Source of the DNA: Ilumatobacter fluminis
Lineage (GTDB): Bacteria; Actinomycetota; Acidimicrobiia; Acidimicrobiales; Ilumatobacteraceae
Reading direction: 5' to 3'
Length of the DNA stretch: 64,000 nucleotides
Assembly (NCBI RefSeq): GCF_004364865.1
Contig: NZ_SOAU01000001.1
Span: 1,240,001 to 1,304,000, forward strand
Shown: positions 51,651-61,700 of the stretch, piece by piece
Layout: each line of letters opens with the position of its first letter
Position numbering within the stretch: position 1 is the first letter of the stretch
Made by a program: the position numbers and the translations under genes
The notes under the pieces: generated by a model
What the model saw: only the letters and a program-made list of their open reading frames with translations
What the model was told of the DNA's origin: nothing
Databases searched by the model: none

Positions 51651-52466
51651 TCAGCGCCAGAACGCCTTGCCCGCTCGGCGGGTGCCGAGTTCGAGGCCGG
51701 CGGCGAAGGTGGCTGCGGCCACACCGGCGGAGGCGACGCCGGTCGCCGTTCGGCGGATGACCGTTTTGGTGCGCTGGCTGAAGATGACGATCGGCCAGCC
51801 GTGATCCTTGGCGTGGCGTTCGAGCTTCGAGTCGGGGTTGACGGCGACCGGGTGACCCACGGCGCTGAGCATCGGCAGATCGCTCGACGAGTCGGAATAC
51901 GCGTAGCAGAGGCGGAGGTCGTACCCCTCGAACCGGGCGATCTCCTCGATCGCGTCGACCTTGCCCTGGCCGTAGGTGAACGGCCCGTCGAGCTCGCCGG
52001 TGTAGATCCCGTCGACGACCTTGCCCTTCGTGCCGATCCCGTGGGTCATGCCGAGTGAGATGGCGAGTGGTTCGACGATCTCGTGCGGTGCTGCCGACAC
52101 GATGTAGGTGGCGCGCCCGGCGTGGCGGTGGATGTCGACGAGGCGCCGGGCCTCGGGACGGATCTTGCCGAGCAGGGTCGGAAGCACCCGTTCGTTGAGT
52201 GCGAGCAGGTCGTCCTGGCGCTGGCCCTCGACGAAGCCGAGGATCCGGTCGCGGGCGTTGTCGCTGGCGCCGGTGTCGTGGTCGCCCCGGAACTTGAAGG
52301 TGGCGGCGGTCATCGCATCACGGACGAGCTCGTGCGTCGGCATCATCTTCATCGACCGCGCCGCGGTTGCGAGTGCGAAGGCCGACGATCCGGAGATCAG
52401 GGTGCGGTCGAGATCGAAGAACGCAGCGCTCGGCCCCGTCGACGCCACCGACACGTACTCGCTCAT
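51651..52466 (-). CDS. HAD-IB family hydrolase (SerB-like phosphatase)
   Basis: A 271-residue HAD phosphatase of subfamily IB. Motif I AAFFDLDRTLISGSSAFALA near residue 15, motif II TYIVSAAPHEIVEPLAISLG, the cap-loop YTGELDGPFTYGQGKVDAIE with its Lys and motif IV AYSDSSSDLPMLSAVGHPVA are intact. A roughly 30-residue C-terminal stretch after IVIFSQRTKTVIRR is moderately hydrophobic, as in CicA-like proteins, and may contact the membrane. The substrate could be phosphoserine or a lipid phosphate. Confidence 0.9.
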   Translation of the reverse strand: MSEYVSVASTGPSAAFFDLDRTLISGSSAFALATAARSMKMMPTHELVRDAMTAATFKFRGDHDTGASDNARDRILGFVEGQRQDDLLALNERVLPTLLGKIRPEARRLVDIHRHAGRATYIVSAAPHEIVEPLAISLGMTHGIGTKGKVVDGIYTGELDGPFTYGQGKVDAIEEIARFEGYDLRLCYAYSDSSSDLPMLSAVGHPVAVNPDSKLERHAKDHGWPIVIFSQRTKTVIRRTATGVASAGVAAATFAAGLELGTRRAGKAFWR

Positions 52467-52545
52467 GCGCCAGAGGGTACCGGCCCCGACTCCACCCCCA
52501 AGGCGCGCCCGACGACACCCGCCGAGAAGGTGGCAGGCTGGGTGG

Positions 52546-53154
52546 GTGGGGATTCGGGGTGCGCGTTCGGACGACATGGCGGCGATGTACGACATCTGTG
52601 TCCGGACGGCAGACGCCGGGGGAGACGCCCGCCCGCTGCACGGCGACCCGGATCTGCCCGGGCACGTGTGGGCCGGCGCCTATGTGACGCTCGAGCCCGA
52701 GCATGCGTTCGTCCTCGTCGATGACGGCGACGTTCCGATCGGCTACGTGATCGGCGCCCTCGACTCACGTTCGTTCGAGGATCGGTGCGAGCGAGCGTGG
52801 TGGCCCTCGCTCCGGGAGCGCTATCCGGTCGGGTCGGGCGAAACCGAGCGCGACCGACTCGAGATCGGGTTCATCCATGCGCCTCCGACGGCGAGCGACG
52901 AGGTCGTGGCCGATTATCCCTCGCACCTCCACATCGACCTGCTGCCCGCAGCCCAGGGCCGAGGTGCGGGTCGGCGCCTGATCGAGACGTTGGTTGCGTC
53001 GCTCAGCGCCGACGGTTCGCCCGGTGTCCACCTGGGAGTGGCCGTGCGGAACGAGAACGCTCGAGCTTTCTATGAACGGGTCGGCTTCACCGAGTTCGCT
53101 CGCACCGCCGACACCGTCACCTTTGTGATGCCACTCCCGCCCCGTTCTCGGTGA
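52546..53154 (+). CDS. GNAT-family N-acetyltransferase
   Basis: A 202-residue acetyltransferase from GTG 52546 (VGIRGARSDDMAAMYDICVR). The split GNAT core has VLVDDGDVPIGYVIGALDSR (beta4), SHLHIDLLPAAQGRGAGRRL with the acetyl-CoA motif Q/RxxGxG/A, and VAVRNENARAFYERVGFTEF, the typical CoA-contact helix. The insertion FEDRCERAWWPSLRERYPVG is seen in a group resembling O-GlcNAcase-associated GNATs. Its last four codons (residues PRSR and stop) lie in or against the first 71-bp repeat at 53144, so the repeat supplies the C-terminus. Confidence 0.85.
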   Translation: MGIRGARSDDMAAMYDICVRTADAGGDARPLHGDPDLPGHVWAGAYVTLEPEHAFVLVDDGDVPIGYVIGALDSRSFEDRCERAWWPSLRERYPVGSGETERDRLEIGFIHAPPTASDEVVADYPSHLHIDLLPAAQGRGAGRRLIETLVASLSADGSPGVHLGVAVRNENARAFYERVGFTEFARTADTVTFVMPLPPRSR

Positions 53155-53335
53155 CTGTGGTCCGGGAATCCGGACGAGAGCCGCCGGGAACGTGGGGTGT
53201 GTGGGGAGCGGTGGTTTCTGGGTGGCTGTGGTGCGGGTTCCCGGACGGGTGCCGCCGGGAACGTGGGGTGTGTGGGGAGCGGTGGTTTCTCGGTGGCTGT
53301 GGTGCGGGTTCCCGGACGGGTGCCGCCGAGAACCG
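53144..53335. repeat. 2.7 copies of a 71-bp repeat related to the array at 46679
   Basis: CCGCCGGGAACGTGGGGTG recurs at 53181 and 53252 (period 71), and three cores of the form TTCTCGGTG...GTGCGGGTTCCCGGACGGGTGCCGCC are present. The roughly 40-nt core matches that at 46679-46940 (TTCTCGGTG, GCGGGTTTCCGGACG, GTGCCGCCGAGA), while the roughly 30-nt spacer differs between loci. The array sits between convergent GNAT and rsmI genes and begins inside the GNAT coding end. Confidence 0.9.
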
Positions 53336-53365
53336 GCGTGGGGCAGGCGAGCGGGCGGGCGTGGG

Positions 53366-54211
53366 CTACTCGGTGATGGCGAGGGCGTAGACCTGCTTCT
53401 TCGGGAGGTTGAGACGCTTCGACACCGCGGCGATCGCGTCCCGCTTCGACGAGCCGGACGCCAACTCGTCGCGCAACGCAGCTCGGATCGTGTCGTCGTC
53501 CGGGGGAGTGTCGTCCACGACGGCTCCACCGAGGACGATCACGTACTCGCCGCGCGGCTCGCCGATCTCGATGGTGTCGAGCGTGCCGCGCACCACCTCC
53601 TCGTACAGCTTGGTCAGCTCCCGACACACGGCGACCCGGCGGTCGCCCCCGCAGGTCTCGGCCAGGTCGGCGAGGGTGCGTTCGATGCGGTGGGGCGCCT
53701 CGTACAGCACCACCGTGCGGGACTCCTCGGCGAGGCCGAGCAACCGGGCGCTGCGATCGCGGCCCGATCGGGGGAGGAACCCTTCGAAGGCGAACCGGTC
53801 GGTCGGGAGGCCGCTGATCACCAACGCGGTCGTCACGGCGTCGGGGCCGGGCACGGCCGAGACCGAGTGGCCCGCATCGATCGCTGCTCGTACGAGTCGT
53901 TCGCCCGGATCGCTCACACCCGGCATCCCGGCGTCGGTGACGACGGCGACGTCCCCGCCTGATCCGAGCACGTCGAGCACGTCGCTGATGCGGTGGTACT
54001 CGGTGTGGTCGTTGGCGACCGCCAACCGGTTCGCTCGAATCCCGGCGTGCTGGAGCAGCTTGCCGGTGCGTCGCGTGTCTTCGCAGCAGACGAGCTCGGC
54101 GCCGGCGAGCACCTCGATCGCCCGAGGCGTGAGATCGCCGAGATTGCCGATCGGCGTGCCGACGAGCCACAACGTGCCGGGGCCCGACGCCGGGTCGGGC
54201 GTCTCGGTCAC
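53366..54211 (-). CDS. rsmI: 16S rRNA (cytidine1402-2'-O)-methyltransferase RsmI
   Basis: A 281-residue tetrapyrrole-methylase-fold enzyme that methylates C1402 in the 30S decoding centre. Signature sequences are LWLVGTPIGNLGDLTPRAIE, CEDTRRTGKLLQHAGI, VVTDAGMPGVSDPGERLVRA, VPGPDAVTTALVISGLPTDR and FEGFLPRSGRDRSARL. The C-terminal extension (SGSSKRDAIAAVSKRLNLPK, KKQVYAL) is the usual RsmI tail. It overlaps the DUF192 gene upstream by 4 bp and lies near metG, as in many Gram-positives. Confidence 0.96.
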   Translation of the reverse strand: MTETPDPASGPGTLWLVGTPIGNLGDLTPRAIEVLAGAELVCCEDTRRTGKLLQHAGIRANRLAVANDHTEYHRISDVLDVLGSGGDVAVVTDAGMPGVSDPGERLVRAAIDAGHSVSAVPGPDAVTTALVISGLPTDRFAFEGFLPRSGRDRSARLLGLAEESRTVVLYEAPHRIERTLADLAETCGGDRRVAVCRELTKLYEEVVRGTLDTIEIGEPRGEYVIVLGGAVVDDTPPDDDTIRAALRDELASGSSKRDAIAAVSKRLNLPKKQVYALAITE

Positions 54212-54549
54212 GAGTCGTCGCCCCGGATCTCGATCACGTCACCGACCCGCAGGCCCCACCGTGCGAATGCACCGGCTTCGGCTTCGATCACGAGCGATGC
54301 CGACCACACCGGCACCCCGATCCGGTGGCTTTTCATGTGCATCGTCTTGACCACGGTGCCGTCGTCGTCGAGGAACGCGACGTCGATCGGGAACTGCATC
54401 CCGATCGTGTGGATCCATCGGCACGGTGTGAGCACGATGGCGCCGTCGAGGTGCTCGCGCCCGAGCAAGCCTTTGCGGCGAGCGGTTCGGGAGTCGGCGA
54501 CCTCAGCGGATGCGAGCACGCGCTTGTCGTCGGTCACCAACCAGGCCAC
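54208..54549 (-). CDS. DUF192 family protein
   Basis: A 113-residue DUF192 protein. The start is ambiguous: GTG 54549 gives VAWLVTDDKRVLASAEVADS, the usual family opening, while ATG 54585 adds 12 residues. Conserved features are RTARRKGLLGREHLDGAIVL, CRWIHTIGMQFPIDVAFLDD (the family W/H-T-x-GM-x-FPIDV motif) and ALVIEAEAG-like EAEAGAFARWGLRVGDVI. Function is not established; some members are exported or act near cell-surface enzymes, but no signal peptide is visible here. It overlaps rsmI by 4 bp. Confidence 0.88.
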   Translation of the reverse strand: MAWLVTDDKRVLASAEVADSRTARRKGLLGREHLDGAIVLTPCRWIHTIGMQFPIDVAFLDDDGTVVKTMHMKSHRIGVPVWSASLVIEAEAGAFARWGLRVGDVIEIRGDDS

Positions 54550-54649
54550 ACGCGAAGTGTGCCACGTCGGGGCTTCGGCGCACACGCCGCCGCGCTCGCC
54601 GGCCGACCGATTCCGGAGGGAACGGGCCGACCACTAGTGTCGGCGGGCT

Positions 54650-55663
54650 ATGGCGGAAGCAAGCACGGTGGTGGTCGCGGGTGGTGCCGGTTTCATCGGG
54701 TCGCACCTGTGTGACCGGCTGATCGAGCGCGGCGACCGTGTGGTCGTGCTCGACAATTGCTGTACCGGTCGATACGGCAACGTCGAACACCTCGACGACA
54801 GTGAAGCGTTCGTCTTCGTCCCGGGCGACGTGGTCGACCCGGGGGCCATCGCCGCGGTCGAGCATGCCGCTGCGGGCGGTGTGATCAGCGCCGTGCTGCA
54901 TCTCGCCAGTCCTGCCTCGCCGCCGGAGTACCTGCGTCGCCCGCTCGAGACCCTCGATGCGGGCAGCACCGGTACGCGGCATCTCCTCGAGCTCGCCGAG
55001 CGTCATGACGCCCGTTTCCTGCTCGCATCGACGAGCGAGGTCTACGGTGACCCGCTGGTCCATCCGCAGACCGAGCAGTACTGGGGCAACGTCAACCCGA
55101 TCGGTCCGCGGTCGGTGTACGACGAGGCGAAGCGCTTTTCGGAGTCGCTCACGGTGGCGTTCCATCGAGCCCGCGGCGTCGACACACGAACCGCGCGAAT
55201 CTTCAACACCTACGGCCCTCGCATGCGTGCCGCGGACGGGCGAGTGATCACCAACTTCATCGATCAGGCGCTCCGTGGTGACCCGATCACGATCTACGGC
55301 GACGGTGAACAGACGCGGAGCTTCTGTTTCGTCGACGACGAGGTCGACGGGCTCGTCGCGTTGCTCGACGAGCCGGTGCACGCCGACGTGTCGCTGCCCG
55401 TGAACATCGGGAACCCGGGCGAGTACACCGTTCAGGAAGTCGCGGCGCTCGTGGTCGAGTTGGTCGGATCGTCGTCGAGCGTCGTCAACCGACCGCTTCC
55501 TGAAGACGACCCGCGGTTCCGCCGACCTGACATCTCGCTCGCGGCAGAGCGGCTCGGATGGAGCCCGACCGTCGATCTGAGCGACGGCCTCCGCCGCACG
55601 ATCGACTGGTTCACCGACGCCTCGGTGCCGAACGCGGAGAGGCCGGCCGGAGCGCCCGGCTGA
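54650..55663 (+). CDS. NAD-dependent UDP-glucuronate decarboxylase-like epimerase
   Basis: A 337-residue extended SDR. The NAD motif is VVVAGGAGFIGSHLCDRLIE at residues 7-26. The sequence LASTSEVYGDPLVHPQTEQY with WGNVNPIGPRSVYDEAKRFS (catalytic Tyr and Lys in YDEAK) is the hallmark of UDP-xylose synthase/UXS, which turns UDP-glucuronate into UDP-xylose. IYGDGEQTRSFCFVDDEVDG completes the family pattern. Other UDP-sugar dehydratases are less likely. It begins a nucleotide-sugar region that continues with a GT2, fcl and gmd. Confidence 0.9.
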   Translation: MAEASTVVVAGGAGFIGSHLCDRLIERGDRVVVLDNCCTGRYGNVEHLDDSEAFVFVPGDVVDPGAIAAVEHAAAGGVISAVLHLASPASPPEYLRRPLETLDAGSTGTRHLLELAERHDARFLLASTSEVYGDPLVHPQTEQYWGNVNPIGPRSVYDEAKRFSESLTVAFHRARGVDTRTARIFNTYGPRMRAADGRVITNFIDQALRGDPITIYGDGEQTRSFCFVDDEVDGLVALLDEPVHADVSLPVNIGNPGEYTVQEVAALVVELVGSSSSVVNRPLPEDDPRFRRPDISLAAERLGWSPTVDLSDGLRRTIDWFTDASVPNAERPAGAPG

Positions 55664-55666
55664 CGG

Positions 55667-56296
55667 TCAGGCCTGCGCCCACGCCGCACGCATGTCGGCG
55701 GCGCGGCGTTCGCCCGACACGATCTGGGTCACCAGCCCGGTGCCGGCTGCGATCGCCCAGATCACGTACCAGTACCACTCGTCGTTGAGTTCGTCGGTGA
55801 TCGCAGCGGTCCTTGTGATCTGTTCGCTGTCGAGCTGCCCGGTGAGCAGCATCAGGCCGGCGACGATCGCCGACGCCCCGGCCATGGCACTCAGCACGAT
55901 CAAAAGGATCGACGGCAGATCGCCGACGATCGCGACGATCGCGAGTGCGATGCCGAGCGCGAGCCCTGCGAGGACGATGAGCCAGTTCCAGCTGACGCCG
56001 AACGCAACGAGGAGGCTGGCTCCGAGTGTGAAGCCGATCGATCCCATCGCGAGCGCGATCGAGACCGCGTAGTAGAGGTAAGCGATCGCAGCGAAGACGA
56101 GTGCGAGGAGTACAGCGAGCGTCCACGACAGCGCGTTGGCGAGAATGCCGCCGTCGTCGGCGCCGATGCTCGCCCCGAGTGCGAAGCCGACCAGGGCGCC
56201 CCAGATGGCGATCACGATCCTCATCGCGATGTACCCCTGGTAGCAGAACACCCCGCCGATCGCGATCGCCAGCAGCCCTGCAACCCAGTCACTCAT
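55667..56296 (-). CDS. Multi-span membrane protein (DUF4203/TMEM198-like)
   Basis: A 209-residue protein with about seven hydrophobic segments, for example WVAGLLAIAIGGVFCYQGYI, VIAIWGALVGFALGASIGAD, TLAVLLALVFAAIAYLYYAV, LIVLAGLALGIALAIVAIVG and ILLIVLSAMAGASAIVAGLM. The Gly-rich start and the G-A-L-x-G-F-x-L-G-x-x-I pattern are similar to DUF4203 proteins. Soluble tail: SGERRAADMRAAWAQA. Function unknown. It is convergent with the UXS gene, only 3 bp apart, so the two transcripts must overlap. Confidence 0.75.
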   Translation of the reverse strand: MSDWVAGLLAIAIGGVFCYQGYIAMRIVIAIWGALVGFALGASIGADDGGILANALSWTLAVLLALVFAAIAYLYYAVSIALAMGSIGFTLGASLLVAFGVSWNWLIVLAGLALGIALAIVAIVGDLPSILLIVLSAMAGASAIVAGLMLLTGQLDSEQITRTAAITDELNDEWYWYVIWAIAAGTGLVTQIVSGERRAADMRAAWAQA

Positions 56297-56344
56297 CGCG
56301 TCATCATGACACGCGGGCGGCGCCGGTGTCGCCGGTCGTGACGG

Positions 56345-57235
56345 TCAGCGGGCGCCGGCGGATCGTCGGCGATGAAGACGGTCGCGCGCCGGATTGATGG
56401 CCATCCCGATCGGCCGGCGCACCCCCCAACGGGCGATGCCGAGCCACATCAGCGCGCGGAGCCGGAGACCCTCACGGCCGGCCGGTACTGCTGCGTCGGT
56501 GACCGCAATGGTCTGGCGAACGTCGGAGAACGGGGCGCGTCGCCACTGTGCGCTCGTGCTCGATCCGTAGTACCGCTTCCGAGTGGCGGTGCGGTCGTCG
56601 AACACGAGCCCCGAGCGCAGTGCGACGGCGAGTACCCAGGCGATGTCGACGGCCGGATCGTCGAGATCGCCGGCCGGATTGTCCACACGAACGCCGGCAG
56701 CGATGACCTCGCGTCGTCGGACGAGGCCCCGGAATGCGACGCCCATGCCCCGGATGCCGAGGTGGGCGGCGCGGGCCGGCGAGATCGGCCCGGGACGGGG
56801 GTGGTAGGGAGGGCGCGGACCTGGCGAGACACCGTCGGCCTCGACGGGCTCGATCCGGCCGAACGCGATCCAGGCCTCCGGATGGCGGTCGAGGGCGGCG
56901 TCCAGGACGGGGATCCACGACGGTTCGAAGATGTCGTCATGGGGCATCCACATGAAGCGATCGCCGGTCGCCTCCTCCATGAGGAGCTGGAAGTGCTCGG
57001 GCCAGCCGAGGTCGAGCGCTTCGCTCCGGACGACCACCCGGTGGTCGTCGGCGAGCAACCGCCGAAGCTGGTCCGCGGCGTCGTCGACGACGGTGCGGTC
57101 GGAGACGACGATCTCGGTGACGAGGTCGGGGAGACGACGAATGTTCCCGACGATGTTGTCGACCCATGGCGCGGAGGCGTGGAGCGGGATCGCAACCGAG
57201 ACACCCGGCGCCTGCTCGGTCAAGCGTTCGGTCAT
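56345..57235 (-). CDS. Family 2 glycosyltransferase
   Basis: A 296-residue GT-A glycosyltransferase. The start GVSVAIPLHASAPWVDNIVG is the typical GT2 first strand. TEIVVSDRTVVDDAADQLRR and the acidic metal-site motif RFMWMPHDDIFEPSWIPVLD (DD, residues about 95-115) follow. PVLDAALDRHPEAWIAFGRI, then a variable acceptor domain to the C-terminus, with no membrane helices. It transfers a sugar to an unknown acceptor, probably in cell-surface glycan synthesis given the neighbouring nucleotide-sugar genes. It overlaps the flavin oxidoreductase gene by 4 bp. Confidence 0.85.
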   Translation of the reverse strand: MTERLTEQAPGVSVAIPLHASAPWVDNIVGNIRRLPDLVTEIVVSDRTVVDDAADQLRRLLADDHRVVVRSEALDLGWPEHFQLLMEEATGDRFMWMPHDDIFEPSWIPVLDAALDRHPEAWIAFGRIEPVEADGVSPGPRPPYHPRPGPISPARAAHLGIRGMGVAFRGLVRRREVIAAGVRVDNPAGDLDDPAVDIAWVLAVALRSGLVFDDRTATRKRYYGSSTSAQWRRAPFSDVRQTIAVTDAAVPAGREGLRLRALMWLGIARWGVRRPIGMAINPARDRLHRRRSAGAR

Positions 57236-58446
57236 CGCTGCACGAGTTCGAGCAGGTCGGCTGCGTGTCGGGGCGCCGAGGTCAACTTGCCCGTGTCGAT
57301 CGAGAAGTAGCCGTCGTGTGCGTGGACGCCGATGTCGCTGCGTCGGTGGAGTCCGCTGTCGTGGTCATCGATGTCGGTCTCGCCCCACGCGACGATGACG
57401 CCGGCCGCCGCAGTGCTCGCCTCGACGTCGCCCACCGAGGGTGCCAGCGTGCCGATCGCTTCGATGGTTCGCTCCGCGATGTCGTCCTGGCGGTCGGCCG
57501 GATCGTCGCCGCCCATCGAGACCCGCCAGTCGTCGGGGATGGTTGCGTCGGTGGAGAACCCGGCCAGGCAATCGGGATACCAGGAGAGGTAGATCTGGTC
57601 GTCCGACCGGCGCACGATGTCGCCGAACGGGCCCAGGACGAACGTCGTGGTGGGCGGTGGCGTCACACCGGTCTTGGCTCGACCATGGACGCCGTACTTG
57701 AGCCGGTAGGTCCACGGGCGAGTCGGTTCGATCCCGACCGATCGGTCGATCTCCAGACGTCCGTCCCACAGACAGTTGACGACGACGTCGGCCTCGAAGC
57801 ATTCGTCGCGCTCGGCCCGTCGGCCGCAGACTCGGAACGAGTCCGCTCGGCGATCGACGCCGGTGACCGTGGTCGACCGAACCAGCTCGACACCGCCGGC
57901 CTGGAGCCCGTCCAGCATCGCGGAACGGACCACACGGGGATCGAGGGCGACCTCGTCGGTGCCGACCAACGTCTCGACCAGATCGGTATAGCCGTGCAGC
58001 CGGTGGTCGTCGAGGACCCGGACTCGCTGCAGCGAGCGCCGACCCGCGTACGACCCTCCCTCGTCGAGCCGCTCAGCGATCAGGTCGTCGACCCAGGCGT
58101 AGTGCTCGAGGAGGCGTTCGCTCGCGACCATCGAGTCGCGCAGCGCCGCGTAGTTGAAGCACGACGAGCGGGCCGCCTCCCAGTCGATCGGTTTCGACAT
58201 CCACCGGTCGAGCAGCGGGGCGAACGATGTGGCTGCGTCGACCATCGAAACCGCCGTTCGGCGGGTCGGGTCGTTCGCATAGACGTAGCCCAGGTGCAGC
58301 TTGCCTTCGCCCCGCAAGCTCGCGCCGCGGAACAGCGCGTCCGAGCGATCGATCAGGGTGACCGACCAGCCGGCATGGGCGAGCGCAAGTGCCGCGCTGG
58401 TGCCCTGTACGCCTGCGCCCAACACGCATGCCCGCCCGTGCCGCAT
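57232..58446 (-). CDS. FAD-dependent oxidoreductase (DAO family)
   Basis: A 404-residue flavoprotein. The Rossmann motif is ACVLGAGVQGTSAALALAHA at residues 6-25, with acidic SVTLIDRSDALFRGASLRGE after it; the latter is the DAO-type flavin contact. The C-terminal FSIDTGKLTSAPRHAADLLE closes the FAD site. Residues LHLGYVYANDPTRRTAVSMV place it among DAO proteins found in glycan or lipopolysaccharide clusters. It is translationally coupled (4-bp overlap) to the GT2 gene, so it may modify a sugar or lipid intermediate. Substrate unknown. ATG 58446 chosen from family alignment. Confidence 0.82.
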   Translation of the reverse strand: MRHGRACVLGAGVQGTSAALALAHAGWSVTLIDRSDALFRGASLRGEGKLHLGYVYANDPTRRTAVSMVDAATSFAPLLDRWMSKPIDWEAARSSCFNYAALRDSMVASERLLEHYAWVDDLIAERLDEGGSYAGRRSLQRVRVLDDHRLHGYTDLVETLVGTDEVALDPRVVRSAMLDGLQAGGVELVRSTTVTGVDRRADSFRVCGRRAERDECFEADVVVNCLWDGRLEIDRSVGIEPTRPWTYRLKYGVHGRAKTGVTPPPTTTFVLGPFGDIVRRSDDQIYLSWYPDCLAGFSTDATIPDDWRVSMGGDDPADRQDDIAERTIEAIGTLAPSVGDVEASTAAAGVIVAWGETDIDDHDSGLHRRSDIGVHAHDGYFSIDTGKLTSAPRHAADLLELVQR

Positions 58447-58513
58447 CAGGTCGACGACCTGTCGCAGACGCTCGGATGCGTTCGTGGCTGGCGCAGGGGA
58501 CGCACTGGCACGG

Positions 58514-59602
58514 TCAGACGTTGAAGCGGAACTCCATGACGTCGCCGTCTTGGGCGATGTAGTCCTTGCCCTCGAGACGGATCTTGCCGACGTCTTTCGC
58601 GGCGTTCCACGAGCCGAGACCGAGCAGCTCGTCCCACTGGATGACTTCGGCGCGGATGAAGCCGCGCTGGAAGTCGGTGTGGATTCGTCCGGCGCACTCG
58701 GGGGCGGTGGAGCCCTCGAAGAACGTCCAGGCTCGGGACTCCTTGTCGCCCGTCGTGAAGTACGTGCGCAGGCCGAGCAGGTGGTACGCCGAGCGGACCA
58801 TGCGGAACAGGGCGCCCTCGCCGAGACCGAACCCCTCGAGCATCTCGGCTCGTTCGTCGGGGTCGGAGATCGCCGCAGCCTCGGCTTCGAGCTGGACGCA
58901 CATGCCGATGACCTCGACATTGTCGCCGGCATCGTTGAACTCGGCTTCGACGCGGGCTGCGGCCTCGTCGGCCTGATCGACGGCGTCCTCGCCGACGTTC
59001 ACGACGGCGAGCACGCGGCGGTTCGTGAGGAGGAAGTAGGGCGCCAGCGTCTCGCGCACGTCGGGCTTGAGGCCGGCCCGGTACAGCGGACGACCCTCCG
59101 ACAGCGCCGCTTCGGCGATCGAGAGTGCTTCGACGTCGTCGGCGAGCGATCGGTCGTTCTTGGCCTGACGCTCGACGGCGGCCTTGCGCTTCTCGACCGT
59201 CTCGAGGTCGGCCAGCGCGAGCTCGAGTTCGACGACCCGAAGGTGCTCGAGCGGATCGGAGGGACCGGGGACGTCGTCGTCCTCGAACGCACGGAGCACG
59301 AACACGATCGCGTCGACCTCACGGATGTTGGCGAGGAACTTGTTGCCGAGACCCTCACCTTGCGAGGCACCCTCGACGAGTCCGCCGATGTCGACGACCT
59401 CGACCGAGGCGTGGATGGTCTTCTTCGACTGCGACATCGCCGACAGCTGGTCGAGCCGTTCGTCGGGGACGCGTGCGACACCGATGTTCGGGTCCTTCGT
59501 CGCGAAGGCGTACGGGGCAGCGAGCGCACCGCCGCCGGTGAGTGCGTTGTAGAGCGACGACTTCCCCGCGTTGGGGAGTCCGACCAGACCAAACCGTTCC
59601 AT
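58514..59602 (-). CDS. ychF: Ribosome-binding ATPase YchF
   Basis: A 362-residue Obg-family P-loop ATPase that binds ribosomes and responds to redox stress. G1 is GLVGLPNAGKSSLYNALTGG at residues 5-24, G3 VVDIGGLVEGASQGEGLGNK, and the NxxE of ATP-specific YchF reads VVNVGED. A coiled-coil insert (ADLETVEKRKAAVERQAKND) precedes the C-terminal TGS domain (TDFQRGFIRAEVIQWDELLG, GKDYIAQDGDVMEFRFNV). Start fixed by MERFGLVGLP. Confidence 0.96.
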   Translation of the reverse strand: MERFGLVGLPNAGKSSLYNALTGGGALAAPYAFATKDPNIGVARVPDERLDQLSAMSQSKKTIHASVEVVDIGGLVEGASQGEGLGNKFLANIREVDAIVFVLRAFEDDDVPGPSDPLEHLRVVELELALADLETVEKRKAAVERQAKNDRSLADDVEALSIAEAALSEGRPLYRAGLKPDVRETLAPYFLLTNRRVLAVVNVGEDAVDQADEAAARVEAEFNDAGDNVEVIGMCVQLEAEAAAISDPDERAEMLEGFGLGEGALFRMVRSAYHLLGLRTYFTTGDKESRAWTFFEGSTAPECAGRIHTDFQRGFIRAEVIQWDELLGLGSWNAAKDVGKIRLEGKDYIAQDGDVMEFRFNV

Positions 59603-59722
59603 GAGGTGCGCCAGGCTACCTGGGGTCGTCGGGCGTCTGAGCGTTCGGATCACCCGGGTTGCTGCAGGTGCGGCCGGGCGCCCCGGCATCGAGGGGTTGC
59701 GCCGCCTCGGTAGGTTGTCGGG

Positions 59723-61665
<1,943 letters not shown>

Positions 61666-61700
61666 GGCAGCAGCGAACTCGGCGAGGTGTACTTCGGTAC

